From: Locusta migratoria | Taxonomy: Eukaryota; Arthropoda; Insecta; Orthoptera; Acrididae | DNA: 64,000 nucleotides | Reading direction: 5' to 3' | Assembly (NCBI GenBank): GCA_026315105.1 | Contig: CM048744.1 | Coordinates: 363,755,168-363,819,167 of the forward strand | Part shown: positions 10,120 through 20,781 of the stretch, in pieces | How the letters are laid out: every line of letters begins with the position of its first letter | Position numbering within the stretch: position 1 is the stretch's first letter | The notes under the pieces: generated by a model | The model's database searches: none | What the model was told of the DNA's origin: nothing | What the model saw: only the letters and a program-made list of their open reading frames with translations | Made by a program: the position numbers and the translations under genes

Positions 10120-13100
10120 CCCCCATGAACCACAGACATTGCCGAGGTGGGGTGGCTTGCGCGCCTCAACGATGCAGATAGCCACACAGCTACTGCGAAC
10201 GGCTGAAAGCAAGGGGAAACTACAGCCGTTATTTTTCCCGATGACATGCAGCTCTACTGTATGAACATATGATGATGGCATCCTCTCGGGTAAAATATTC
10301 CGGAGGTAAAATAGTCCCCCATTCGGATCTCCGGGCGGGGACTACTCAGGAGGATGTTATCATCAGGAAAGACAACACTGGCATTCTACGGATCGGAACG
10401 TGGAATGTTAGATCCCTTAATCGGGTAGGAAAATTAGAAAATTTAAAAAGAGAAATGGATAGGTTGAAGTTGGGTATAGTGGGGATTAGTGAAGTTCGGT
10501 GGCAGGATGAACAGGATTTCTGGTCAGGTGAGTACAGGATTATAAATACAAAATCAGTTGGGGGTATCACAGGAGTAGGACTGATAATGAATAAGAAAAT
10601 AGGAATGCGGGTAAACTACTACGAGCAGCACAGTGATCACATTATCATTGTCAAGATAGATACGAAGACAACACCGACAACAGTAGTACAGGTTTATATG
10701 CCAACTAGCTCTGCCGATGATGAGGATATAGAAGAAATATATGAGGAGCTAAAGGAAATTATTCAGACCGTTAAGGGAGAGGAAAACTTAATTGTGATGG
10801 GAGACTGGAATTCGGTAGTAGGAAAAGGAAGAGAAGGAAAAATAGTAGGTGAATATGGACTGGGCAGAAGGAATGAAAGAGGAAGTCGCCTGGTAGAATT
10901 TTGCACGGAACATAATTTAATCATAACAAACACGTGGTTTAAGAATCACAAAAGAAGGTTGTATACTTGGAAGAGACCAGGAGACACTGGAAGGTATCAG
11001 ATAGATTTTATAATGGTAAAATATAGATTCCGGAATCAGGTTATAAACTGCAAGACATATCCAGGGGCAGATATAGACTCTGACCATAACTTGTTAGTCA
11101 TGAACTGCAGGCTGAAACTGAAAAAACTGCAGAAAGGTAGGAAAATAAGGAGATGGGACCTAGATAAATTGAAGGAACGTGAAGTTCTGGTGAATTTCAG
11201 AGGGAGATTTAGGCAACAATTGACAGAAACAGGGGGAAATAAAACAGTAGAAGAGGAATGGGTAGCATTGAGAGATGAAATAGTGAAGGCAGCAGAGGAC
11301 AAAATAGGTAGAAAGGCAAGACCTGCAAAAAATCCTTGGATAACACAGGAGATACTAAATTTAATTGATGAAAGGATAAAATATAAAAATGCAGTAAATG
11401 AAACAGGCAAAATGGAGTACAGACGACTAAGAAATGAGATTGATAGGAAGTGCAAAATGGCTAAGCCGGAGTGGCTAGAAGCCAAATGCAAATCTGTAGA
11501 AGAATGTATAATAAGGGGAAAAGTAGATACCGCCTACAGGAAAATCAGAGAGACATTTGGGGACAAGAAAAGCAATTCTACAAATATCAAGAACTCAGAT
11601 GGGAAACCAGTTCTCAGCAAAGAACGAAAGGCTGAAAGGTGGAAAGAGTACATAGAGCAGCTCTACAAAGGAAATGAACTTAGAGACGATGTTGTAGGAA
11701 GGGAAGAGGAAGTAGATCAAGATGAAATAGGAGATACTATACTCAGAGATGAATTTGACAGAGCCTTGAAAGACCTAGGCCGGAACAAGGCCCCAGGGGT
11801 AGATGATATACCCTCAGAGCTACTAAAGTCTCTGGGAGAGCCAGCCATGAAAAGACTATTTGAACTGGTGTGTAGGATATATGAGACAGGCGAAATGCCC
11901 TCAGACTTTAAGAAAAATGTAATAATCCCCATTCCAAAGAAATCAGGTGCAGACAGGTGTGATAATTACGGAACCATCAGTTTGATAAGTCATGGTTGCA
12001 AAATATTAACACGAATTATCTACAGGAGAATGGAAAAGCTGGTAGATGCTGACCTAGGGGAAGATCAGTTTGGATTCAGGAGGAACGTAGGAACCCGGGA
12101 GGCAATACTTACCTTACGTCTTATCTTAGAAGATAGATTAAGGAAAGGCAAATCTACATTTTTAGCCTTTGTAGATTTGGAGAAAGCGTTTGACAATGTT
12201 GACTGGACTACACTCTTTCAAATTCTGAAGTCAGCAGGGGTAAAATACAGGGAAAGGAGAGTTATCTACAACTTGTACAAAAGCCAGACCGCAGTTATTA
12301 GATTCGAAGGGCATGAAAGGGAAGCATCAGTTGGAAAGGGAGTAAGACAGGGTTGTAGCCTTTCTCCGATGTTATTCAATTTGTACATTGAGCAGGCGAT
12401 GAAGGAAGGCAAGGAAAATTTTGGAATAGGGATTAAAGTTCAGGGGGAAGAAATAAAAACATTGCGTTTTGCTGATGACATTGTAAATCTGTCAGAGACA
12501 GCGAACGACCTGGAAGAGCAGTTGAATGGAATGGACAGTGTGTTGAAGAGAGCGTACAAAATGAACATTAACAAGAGCAAAACAAAAATAGTGGAATTCG
12601 GTCTTAGAAAATCAGGCGATGCTGAAGGAATTAGATTAGGTAATGAAACAATGAAGGTGGTAGATGAGTTTTGTTACTTAGGTAGTAAAATAACATGCGA
12701 TGGTCGCAGTACAGAGGATATAAAATGCAGAATGGCAATGGGAAGAAAAGCATTTTTGAAAAAGAGAAATTTGCTAACATCGAATATTAATTTAAGTGTA
12801 AGGAAGTCTTTTCTGAAGGCATTTGTGTGGAGTGTTGCCTTGTATGGGAGTGAAACATGGACGATAAGCAGTGCGGACAGGAAGAGAATAGAGGCTTTTG
12901 AAATGTGGTGCTACAGAAGAATGCTGAAGATTAGGTGGGTAGATCACATAACTAATGAAGAGGTACTGAACAGAATTGGCGATAAAAGGAATTTTTGGCA
13001 TACCCTAACTAAAAGAAGGGATCGCTTGGTAGGACACATTCTTAGACATCGAGGAATCGTAAATTTAGCATTGGAGGGAAGCGTGTGGGGTAAAAATTGC

Positions 13101-13258
13101 AGAGGGAGGCCAAGAGACGCGTATAGTAAGCAGATTCAAGTGGATGTGGGTTGCCGTTCTTATGAGGAGATGAAAAGGCTTGCTCAGGATAGAGTAGGGT
13201 GGAGAGCTGCATCAAACCAGTCTCCGGACTGAAGACCATAACATAACAACACCCTCAT
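10120..13258 (+). mobile_element. RTE LINE, nearly full length with intact ORF
   Basis: Element of about 3.1 kb. It begins with the leader CCCCCATGAACCACAGAC shared by the copies at 2.4, 7.2 and 55.3 kb, has a 149-bp 5' UTR, one long ORF, and ends after the stop with GAAGACCATAACATAACAAC, comparable to the ACAACAACAAC tail of the copy at 57.4 kb. Short CAA-type tails are typical of RTE elements. Its 5' UTR lacks about 158 bp present in the other copies (counterpart 55,364-55,521), joined at a GCCA microhomology. Confidence 0.9.
10269..13232 (+). CDS. RTE-type endonuclease/reverse transcriptase polyprotein, 987 residues
   Basis: Complete ORF for target-primed retrotransposition. Residues 40-290 form an apurinic-type endonuclease: TWNVRS (Asn46), SEVRW (Glu75), GDWNS (179-182) and DSDHNLL (catalytic Asp-His at 272-273). 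Residues about 500-790 form the reverse transcriptase: NKAPGVDDIPSELLK (from 506), PKKSGADRCDNYG, EDQFGFRRN, AFVDLEKAFD (motif A, about 632-641), GVRQGCSLSPMLFNLY (motif B), LRFADDIVNL (motif C, FADD about 733-736), INKSKTKI and FCYLGSKI. The C-terminal domain has RRMLKIRW, HILRHRG and RGRPRD. All catalytic residues are visible. One oddity is NYGTISLI where relatives, including the copy at 5.9 kb, read NYRPISLI. Three Met codons occur in a row at the start; the first is used here, though the second or third could serve. Intactness suggests a young, possibly active copy. Confidence 0.93.
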   Translation: MMMASSRVKYSGGKIVPHSDLRAGTTQEDVIIRKDNTGILRIGTWNVRSLNRVGKLENLKREMDRLKLGIVGISEVRWQDEQDFWSGEYRIINTKSVGGITGVGLIMNKKIGMRVNYYEQHSDHIIIVKIDTKTTPTTVVQVYMPTSSADDEDIEEIYEELKEIIQTVKGEENLIVMGDWNSVVGKGREGKIVGEYGLGRRNERGSRLVEFCTEHNLIITNTWFKNHKRRLYTWKRPGDTGRYQIDFIMVKYRFRNQVINCKTYPGADIDSDHNLLVMNCRLKLKKLQKGRKIRRWDLDKLKEREVLVNFRGRFRQQLTETGGNKTVEEEWVALRDEIVKAAEDKIGRKARPAKNPWITQEILNLIDERIKYKNAVNETGKMEYRRLRNEIDRKCKMAKPEWLEAKCKSVEECIIRGKVDTAYRKIRETFGDKKSNSTNIKNSDGKPVLSKERKAERWKEYIEQLYKGNELRDDVVGREEEVDQDEIGDTILRDEFDRALKDLGRNKAPGVDDIPSELLKSLGEPAMKRLFELVCRIYETGEMPSDFKKNVIIPIPKKSGADRCDNYGTISLISHGCKILTRIIYRRMEKLVDADLGEDQFGFRRNVGTREAILTLRLILEDRLRKGKSTFLAFVDLEKAFDNVDWTTLFQILKSAGVKYRERRVIYNLYKSQTAVIRFEGHEREASVGKGVRQGCSLSPMLFNLYIEQAMKEGKENFGIGIKVQGEEIKTLRFADDIVNLSETANDLEEQLNGMDSVLKRAYKMNINKSKTKIVEFGLRKSGDAEGIRLGNETMKVVDEFCYLGSKITCDGRSTEDIKCRMAMGRKAFLKKRNLLTSNINLSVRKSFLKAFVWSVALYGSETWTISSADRKRIEAFEMWCYRRMLKIRWVDHITNEEVLNRIGDKRNFWHTLTKRRDRLVGHILRHRGIVNLALEGSVWGKNCRGRPRDAYSKQIQVDVGCRSYEEMKRLAQDRVGWRAASNQSPD

Positions 13259-13630
13259 TGTCAAATAGAGAGTAATTTTTACCCGGTGGCATCTCGTTGT
13301 GTATAACGTCATATATCCCGACTTACGTGTCATATCTTTTGTTTTGGAACCCTCGTGAACGTACGAGAAAATCTCACCAAAGTGCCATTGCAAACAGGTG
13401 AATGTTTTAGGAACACATACAGCAAAACCATAAGTACGATCTTTCAAGAAATAAACCGAAGCAGTTATGGAAGATGGATTTCTTTACCTAAGACTTCCTT
13501 GAAAAACTGCAACCACACCATAAACAATAGTAAAGGGAAAAGTTATTCTCTTTATGGATCTGTTCTTGTTTTTACTGCCAACAATAACTTTACCTAAGGC
13601 CAAGCAAATATATACTACGACCTTTTTACT

Positions 13631-13673
<43 letters not shown>

Positions 13674-14170
13674 TCAATATAGTCATAGAGATAGTGCTTG
13701 AAAGTGGACGGTGATGTGGACAATATTTGATGTCTTCTCAAAATTAAATTGAAATAATGTAGAGAAATTTTGGTTCCAAATTTTAACTTATATGAACTTT
13801 AGTTTGATGTTTGGAAAATGGTTTTTCTGGTTTTGCAGTTTGATGGTCTTTCTTAAAATTGTTTCTCTATCATGGCAAAAAATCCGCTTCCAAGATCTCT
13901 TAATGTACATTGTGGTATTATTTTCTGTATACAGCACTTTACGTCTTTATCAATAAGTGTAAATGTATTTTCCAGATACCCTTTTACTAAAATCACTCCA
14001 CTTCATATTTTAATGGCGCTGGCACAGTAATCGTAATTGATATTTTTGGTTGCATAAACTTGATTTTTAAATAAATAAAACATCAAATTTATGCGACTAA
14101 GACTGTTTTTTACTAAAAAAAAGTTACCCTTTTACTGTTGATTAATTATTCCATGTCCAAACTAATATAA
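13259..14170. other. AT-rich stretch with a poly(T) tract
   Basis: Contains about 41 T at 13,633-13,673. Nothing else recognised. Confidence 0.5.
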
Positions 14171-14580
14171 AATTAAATTGTATTCCAGAACACTTGTATG
14201 TTCAATAATTCGTAATTCGTGTATTTTACACTATGATCTGCTCATTTCGGCAGAGCGCTATCTTGAGGTGTAATGCGATGATCTGAATAGCTGCTGTAAT
14301 TTCTTTTTATTTTTTTATTTTTTATTTCATTTATTTTATTTATTTATGTATTTTTGACGAAATACCTATGACTGGATGACAATATCTCAAGCACAACAAC
14401 TAATAAATAAATTTACGGGGGAATAATGTACCGTAAAAGTAAATCTACAAAATAACAACTACAGCAGTTGTTCAGACTATCGCATTACACGTGAAGATGG
14501 CGCTCTGCCGACATGAGCACCTCATAGTACAAAATACACGCATTATTTAAGGTGACAGTGTTCTGGAATATAATTTAATT
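14171..14580. mobile_element. MITE with two long inverted arms
   Basis: The left arm (14,171-14,303) and right arm (about 14,453-14,580) are inverted copies at roughly 75-80% identity. Shared landmarks are TATTCCAGAACACT against AGTGTTCTGGAATA, GGCAGAGCGC against GCGCTCTGCC, and GTGTAATGCGAT against ATCGCATTACAC. The spacer is T/A-rich low complexity. No ORF. The superfamily is undetermined because a clear target duplication was not seen. Confidence 0.75.
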
Positions 14581-15845
14581 TATTGCTATGTAAATTTACT
14601 CATCGTTAACACTGTGGACACAGAAGACAGCAAATTACTGTATAGATTTCTTCTATATTATGTATGTCTCTTTATGTCTTCATATAAAATTACTTTAGAG
14701 AAATGAAGCTAATTTCTTGTAAACGTAACTGATGTATATGTTCGCTGCACAAGATCTAATTACTCTTTGAAGATATTGGTATCTGTCTGTTTAGTTTTGT
14801 TTAGTACCTGTCGTGTTAAAGGTATTAACGCCTTAATGTATTTCTCTAATCTGTGCTCCATACGTGATCAGTCTTACTAAACAAAAGTTCTGTGACACTA
14901 TTGTGTTACTTAAGGACTGAGAACAGGTTCACTTCCGATGTAAATATTTAATACTAATAAGAAGGTCACATTTGACCATTCGGCAACCGAGACATAGAAT
15001 TTCTGATGCTTTCCTATATCATTTGCAGCAAAGATACTGATAATTCGCTTGATTGATAGTTCTCTTATCCCATTTCGTACTTCTCTTTTTATGTCCTAAT
15101 CATTTTAACTAACGGCATATTTCGATGAAGGATTTATAAATATTACAGTGTTGTCATTGCGATACTGATTATTGAGGTTTTGGTATATATCCTTTATTAG
15201 ATATCTAGAGCATTTTATGAAGCGATTACAACATTGTTTGGATAGTGGCACCGTTTATTTGCATTTACCTCATAGGTCTAATTGTCCAACCCATGTCTAG
15301 TTATTTGACCTTGTGTGAACCGAAATGCATCCCCTAATCTTTTCAACCAATCTTCCCTTTCGAATCAAGTTCAGGTATTGACCCTACATCGGGGAATTCT
15401 ATCCAGCGAAAGAATACTAAGAATGCTAGCGCAATAGGCTGAAGCTAGCCATCAAAATTGCCACCACAGTCCTGTCCTTAACCAGCTATAGAACACCGTT
15501 AAGGTGTGGCTGACATGACACTAGAACAGCTCACTCTCACAAGGATTCCCCATGACCGTCGAATCTTAGTAGTTATTCTTTATTTCTGGTACGTGAAATT
15601 CTGAACTCAAACAGAAATCAGCCAAAACCATTCGAAGCAACTCTAAAAATACTCGAGAAAATCGAAATAAAAGAGAGATCTTCAGGAGTGTAAATAAAGT
15701 TTGATTTCCAATTGATATATCGAGAAAAACTGCAACTATAAAAATGCAACATTTGTACGATGTGCTACATGCCGTAAAAATAATTTTGCGCCGTGTTTTG
15801 TACGACTCTTGCAACAGTAGCATACGTAAGCGTACATATATGGTG
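14581..15845. other. Unassigned stretch
   Basis: No family, terminal repeat or exon signal recognised in this 1.26 kb. Confidence 0.4.
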
Positions 15846-16013
15846 ACATAACTACGGGGTCATCAGTCCCTAAACTTACAAACTACTTATGAACTACTTA
15901 CGAACTAGGACGGCACAAATATCCATGCCCGAGGGGGGATTCGAACCCCCGACCGTAGTGGCCGTGCAGACCGTGACTGGAGCGCCTCAGTCCCCTCGGC
16001 CACCGCGGCCGGC
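15846..16013 (-). mobile_element. tRNA-derived SINE (family S1)
   Basis: Reference description for family S1. On the element strand the head reads GCCGGCCGCGGTGGCCGAGG with a box A (TGGCCGAG...), a long variable-arm-like region, box B (GGTTCGAATCC) and CCTCGGGCATGGATATTTGT. A body follows with AAGTAGTTCATAAGTAGTTT, GACCCCGTAGTTA and usually a 3' tail ACAAACATTTGAACATTT. The head resembles a class II (Leu/Ser-like) tRNA and acts as an internal RNA polymerase III promoter; movement depends on a LINE's enzymes. This copy lacks the 3' tail. Confidence 0.88.
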
Positions 16014-16607
16014 AATCGTTATTAACAACAATTTATAAAATATCGTAAATTATGAATTAAAAAAGGCATGCATTTTGCATAAAAAATAATTATTAGAATG
16101 GTATTGATAACCATATATTACATGACTTTAATAGTAAAATGCTGTAGGTCTTCAAAGAACTAAACAGAAAAAGTAAGGTGTGGCGGGATTCGATAGACCA
16201 ATCATACAATTACTGAATTGTTAATCTACATCGCTATCGAAAGCTCCACGTAAACGTTATATTTCAAAAAATTTAACTGCTTGTCCAATATAATTCTGCT
16301 GATACTTAAAGTAAATATTTTATAAGCTTGCATGGAAGTAGAACATTTTATTATTCTAAGTCGTCAGACTGTCTCAGCGCCTTGTCAATGAGCGTGAATG
16401 GTCAGCTTCCATTTCATATCCTCCCTGTTTATCGATATCATTGTCAACATTTTATTTCACTAGTAAAGGCAGTGTCCTTATTATCAACCTCAGCTTCGTA
16501 AAGAGTAAGAGACCAAATATCACAAGCCACAGCACGTGATAAGAAATCTTTGGTAGTATAGAATCTATCCAGCCTACTGCCAGATGGGAGTAGTGAAGCA
16601 ACTTAAA
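16014..16607. other. Unassigned stretch
   Basis: AT-rich; nothing recognised. Confidence 0.4.
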
Positions 16608-16925
16608 TCTATACATATTATAAAAACGTATGTTTGTGTGTTTGTTCAACCTGTCCTAAACTACTAGACCGATTTCATTCAGATTTGGTGCAAATATTAT
16701 TTACCGTATAGATACAGTGGCTATCGATGGAAAATCCGCTTAAGAGACATAGTTCAGAAGATATGATTTCATTAACTATGAGTCACAAAAAACTACCGCC
16801 GCATCGTGCGGCTTCATTCACCCACTATTTGAGAATGAGAGCCTTAGCTGCTTGCAAAAATATTTTCATTAATTTCGAACTTTTACGAAACTTTTTCTCA
16901 CTTACAACCCCAAGAAAATTATGAA
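16608..16925 (+). mobile_element. Possible Helitron 5' part
   Basis: Begins TCTATACATATTATAAAA after an A, a typical Helitron 5' end, followed by TTTGTGTGTTTGTTC and ACTACTAGACCGATTTCATT phrases similar in style to the Helitron at 9.06 kb and sharing a 36-bp block with 8,708-8,743. No 3' hairpin/CTAG end was found, so the right limit is arbitrary. Confidence 0.5.
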
Positions 16926-17384
16926 AGGAAATAAGTTGATCACTTACTGTTATTCCGGTGTTAATGTAGTCAAACTACGGCATTCGGTAAGACGTTAGAA
17001 TTTATTACTTCTACGCTTAATAGTACTTGAGAGACATTTTAGAGACAATATACACATATATCACAACCACACATCGAAATTATATCATAGTATGACACAT
17101 AGTCAAAGATGTGACGTCAAAAGGAATGAAATGCATGAAAGTCCGCACATCATGCCTGAGGCCGTAGTTTATTACATCATTACCAATAACTCCTTCCGCA
17201 AAATATTTCGTACAAAGTTTCGTAATATTCTCTCTCTCTGAGTTAGTTAGTTCGTACCTAACATTTGTATACAACCGCTCGCTCAACGATGCATCCGACC
17301 GAAAGACCGTAAAGGCACCAAGACTAATACACAAAATTTATCATTACGTTGTTTTGCAGCAGGGGTTTGAAAAATATCAAATAT
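16926..17384. other. Unassigned stretch
   Basis: Nothing recognised. An 84-codon minus-strand frame at 17,080-17,334 shows no family features. Confidence 0.4.
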
Positions 17385-17750
17385 TCAAATGTTTGTAAAT
17401 CTATCGGACCAAACTGCGTGTGCCGGCCGCGGTGGCCGAGAGGACTAAGGCGCTCCTGTCACGGTCTGCACGGCCACTACGGTCGGGGGTTCGAATCCCC
17501 CCTCGGGCATGGATATTTGTGCCGTCCTAGTTCGTAAGTAGTTCATAAGTAGTTTGTAAGTTTAGGGCCTGATGACCCCGTAGTTACGTGCCATAGAGTA
17601 TACAAACATTTGAACATTTTGAACAAACTGCGTGCTCATCAGTCCGTAGCTTACAAACTACTTAAACTAAGGTAAACTAACCTAAGGACAACATACACAC
17701 CCATGCCCCAGGGAGGACTCGAACCTCCACGGCGAGCAACCGCGCTCAAC
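17385..17750 (-). mobile_element. tRNA-derived SINE, subfamily S2, interrupted by another SINE
   Basis: Outer parts 17,385-17,420 and 17,624-17,750 belong together: AAATGTTTGTAAATCTATCGG, then CATCAGTCCGTAGC, and CATGCCCCAGGGAGGACTCG with box B complement. It is a subfamily related to the copy at 53,362-53,555 and lacks the box A end (5' truncated). An S1 SINE sits inside it. Confidence 0.85.
17421..17623 (+). mobile_element. tRNA-derived SINE (S1) nested in an S2 SINE
   Basis: Full-length S1 copy with GCCGGCCGCGGTGGCCGAGA head, box B and TTTGAACATTTTGA tail. It is flanked by an 11-bp duplication of the host SINE, CAAACTGCGTG at 17,410-17,420 and 17,624-17,634. Confidence 0.93.
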
Positions 17751-17794
17751 AAGTATTTAGAAAATGACGTTTTTGTGAAACACAACTAGTTCTT

Positions 17795-18245
17795 TACTCG
17801 CACAGCGGTGAATGGTATCGACAAGGGATCACAAACTGATTCCATATTTCTAGATTTTCAGACGGATCTACTTTTAATAAAATTGTTTGATTATGGAAAA
17901 TCGGCTCAGGTATGTAACTGTATTCGAGATTTCCTGTCAGAGAACACACAGTTCTTGATGATGGAAAGACATCGAGTAAAACAGTGGTTGTATCTGGCCT
18001 TCAGCAGGGTAATGTTATAGGTCCTCTGCTGTTATATATCTATATAAGCGATCTGAGATAAATCTGAGCAGCCATATTAGATCGTTTGCACTTTATCCTG
18101 TCATATATCATCTATTTTCGACACCAGAAGACAAAACCAGCCATAGAAAGATTTAGTTAATATATCTGTATAGTGCGAAAACTGGCGATTGACCCCAAAT
18201 AATGAAAAGTGTGAGATCGTCAAGATGAGTTCTAAAAGGAATCTA
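17795..18245 (+). mobile_element. Decayed Jockey/CR1-like LINE reverse transcriptase fragment
   Basis: Frames read KGSQTDSIFLDFQTD (motif A neighbourhood, normally ending in an Asp-Lys-Ala-Phe-Asp type motif), YGKSAQVCNCIRDFLSEN, SGLQQGNVIGPLL (motif B, normally QGSVLGPLLF) and, near 18,180-18,230, LTPNNEKCEIVKMS (motif D). The order and spacing match the polymerase palm of insect LINEs. Stops and the missing Asp-Asp motif show it is dead. Confidence 0.72.
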
Positions 18246-18655
18246 TTAAACTAGCGAATTAATAAAAGCATCCAACTAGTTACGCAAATTGTAACTTTAA
18301 TAAAAGTTTACCGTGGTTTCAACATGTTTAAACCTTTCTTCTTCGAAGTAAAAGTGACCTAAAACAATGTGATAACAAAATTTACGAACTCTTAATCATA
18401 AAGTCCATTATTATCGTCACATAACGACTATTACCGTAAATGAGAGAAGGAATGTCTCATGCATCCTTAAAATTAGCGAAGTGAATAAAACTGGTACTTA
18501 GTACAAATTTAAGTTAAACATCCCTACGATCGAGGGAATGTCAAAATTATTAAAACCAGCACTAATATTACATGAACTGGCAGCCCACTTCAAGAGATCA
18601 TGACGGCTGACAGAAAATGGAGATCGCAGACACCAGGAAAACACACTGATTGCTC
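18246..18655. other. Unassigned stretch
   Basis: Nothing recognised. Confidence 0.4.
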
Positions 18656-18800
18656 ATGCGCTGCGGAAGGTGAACGCTTACAAGGGACACCTTTGACATC
18701 AAACGCTCGGATCCGCATGAAACCATACTTGGAATAACGAGCAGTCATAATCGGGGCAGTGTGCATTTCCATGTCTAACGTTGCATTGTACTTCAAGTAA
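18656..18800 (-). repeat. Dispersed repeat family R1, copy 1
   Basis: Read on the minus strand it has CATGGAAATG, then about 50 bp later TATGGTTTCATGCGGATCCG, and CAAAGGTGTCCCTTGT. The same ordered blocks recur at 19.72-20.05, 27.95-28.09 and 32.94-33.03 kb. It is not tRNA-like, and I recognise no known family. Confidence 0.7.
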
Positions 18801-19135
18801 CATGTTTACAGACAGAAAAAAGTAACAAGATATCAATACCATAGGAGGGCAATCATATGTAATTTAATGGTATCATTGTATCATTAAATATTCAATCAGC
18901 AGCGCTGAAAACTGCTTGCTTAAAGTACTTATAATAGCGCAAATACAAATTACTTTTGACACAATTTTAGTGCCTCATTAGTTTGCTATAGGAATTGAAG
19001 CCACGATTGCCTCATAAATGTTCTCCAGTACGCTGCCATCAAAATCTTTTCATACAATAGATATCATCTTTTTGGTTGGCCAAGTTCGTACTCACTGTGG
19101 CTTGATTATTCCTGTTGTTATGGAGACGAATGTCG
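18801..19135. other. Unassigned stretch
   Basis: AT-rich; nothing recognised. Confidence 0.4.
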
Positions 19136-19336
19136 CCGCGGCGGAGCGGCCGAGCACACTGAGGCGCTCTGCTGCGATGTGCGCGGCCGTTCAGCGTCGA
19201 GTGTTCCAATCCCTCCACGGGCATGGATGTTTGTGCTGTCTTTAGTATAAAGTAGTTCATAAGTAGTTTGTAAGTTCAGGAAATGATGAGCCTGCAGTTA
19301 AGTCCCTTAAGTTTCACAAACATTTGAACATTTGAT
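19136..19336 (+). mobile_element. tRNA-derived SINE (S1-like, divergent head)
   Basis: Head GCCGCGGCGGAGCGGCCGAG, degraded box B (GTTCCAATCC), CATGGATGTTTGTGCTGTC, and the ACAAACATTTGAACATTT tail. Flanked by GAATGTCG at 19,128-19,135 and 19,337-19,344. Confidence 0.9.
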
Positions 19337-19344
19337 GAATGTCG

Positions 19345-19715
19345 TGTACTGCTTGAAGAGCGACCTTTAGCATCAGGTTCCTCCTGCCCTTCAAATTCCG
19401 TTCATCTATCCAGCGTAAAGTCGTGTATTTCTGTGTCCCGCCATTACATTAGTATGTTATATATCAGCGAACTCCATACGCGCGGCCCCAATGTCATTTC
19501 CATATTCAGCACGTCGCAACTTGGTGCTTAATAGTTGGACCACATGCGTAGGATTAATTCTCTTTATGTAATTACTGCACTGTATACAGCTTACAGAGTT
19601 ACTCGCTTGCAAATACTCCTAGAGAAAGATACGTACTGCAGATACACGACTCACGCAACTGGAGAACTTGTTAGTGGAGCTACCCAATGCCACCGTCTAG
19701 TGACGCTAGCAGACA
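19345..19715. other. Unassigned stretch
   Basis: Nothing recognised. Confidence 0.4.
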
Positions 19716-20050
19716 AGTGCGCCGTTTTGCATGGAAATGACGAACACCACTGTTTTGTTTAGGATTGCTTGTTCAAATGTTCAAATGTTTGTTAAGCTTA
19801 AGGGATTTAACTGCGGGGTCATCAGTCCCTAAACTTACAAACTGCTTATGAACTACCTTATATTAAAGACAGCACAAACATCCATGTCCGAGGGGGGATT
19901 CGAACCACCGACGGGGAAATGCCTCATGCAGCGCAGCATAGCGCCTCAATGCGCTCGGCCGCGGCCATTGCTTGTTATTCTAAGCATGGTTTCGTGCAGT
20001 TCCGAGCGTTCAAGTTCAAAGGCGTCCCTTGTTAGTGCCATGAAAAAACA
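19716..20050 (+). repeat. Dispersed repeat family R1, copy 2, split by a SINE
   Basis: CATGGAAATGACGAACACC near 19,730, then after the SINE at 19,774-19,966 the continuation AGCATGGTTTCGTGCAGTTC and CAAAGGCGTCCCTTGTTAG at about 19,983-20,036. Removing the SINE restores the same block order as copies 1 and 3. Confidence 0.7.
19774..19966 (-). mobile_element. tRNA-derived SINE (S1-like)
   Basis: Minus-strand copy with tail complement CAAATGTTCAAATGTTTGTT and head complement GCGCTCGGCCGCGGCC. Flanked by ATTGCTTGTT at 19,764-19,773 and 19,967-19,976. Inserted into an R1 repeat. Confidence 0.93.
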
Positions 20051-20578
20051 ATAGGAGAAATGTCATTCAATTTTCGGTAAAGTTAAAAACTATTAAAAGT
20101 AAGGCAAGTGTATAAAATATGTTAGCAGGAATTAAATCTTAGTGACACATGAATAATGTCACTGCTTACTTCGGAAATGAACATAAATACGTTGATTAGT
20201 ACATGGGTCATAGTATAGTGGCATAAACGCGATACAGGTGAACAGACGAATGTTATATCAAAACATTAAAGGCGAACGAAACTCATGCACCATATAAAGT
20301 GATATAGATTTTTGGAGAAAAGAACTACTTACAAAAAACTAGCGGCGGTCGCAAGCAATATAGGTTTGAAGCCTTCAGAATATTGTCTTCAAGCAAGATG
20401 CAATTGGGTATAAAATAAATTGCTATCACTAAGTTCAGGATGTTTAAAGATCTCCAATTCTTCCCAAAGGTCAAGATTTCGTTCTTATATTTCTATGTGT
20501 AAAATAATGGTACCTTCTAAATTGTTCTAAAGTGTTCAGAAAACGCAGATTTATGTATATACACTTTTTTTCTTTCTC
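20051..20578. other. Unassigned stretch
   Basis: Nothing recognised. Confidence 0.4.
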
Positions 20579-20769
20579 CGCGCGGGAGTATCCGAGCGGT
20601 CTGGAGCGCCACGTAGCGCATCGCGAGGCCTCTCGCGTCGGAAGTTCGAATCCTCCCTCGGGCATGGATGTATGTGGTGCCCTTAGGTTAGTTTGCCTTA
20701 ATTTAAGTAGTTTTTAAGCTACGAACTAATAACCAAGCAGTTGAGTCCGATAGATTTACAAACGTTTGA
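20579..20769 (+). mobile_element. tRNA-derived SINE (third subfamily)
   Basis: Head CCGCGCGGGAGTATCCGAGC, box B GAAGTTCGAATCC, CTCGGGCATGGATGTATGTG, and a TTAGGTTAGTTTGCC body different from S1. Flanked by TTTTTTCTTTC on both sides (near 20,567-20,577 and 20,771-20,781). Confidence 0.88.
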
Positions 20770-20781
20770 TTTTTTTCTTTC

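Noticed and set aside
10033..10281. 82-residue minus-strand frame upstream of the RTE ORF
   Set aside because: Antisense to the element's 5' UTR; no independent support.
15899..16013. tRNA-like sequences with box A and box B (here and in many other places)
   Set aside because: They are heads of SINEs with common bodies, tails and target duplications; not free tRNA genes.
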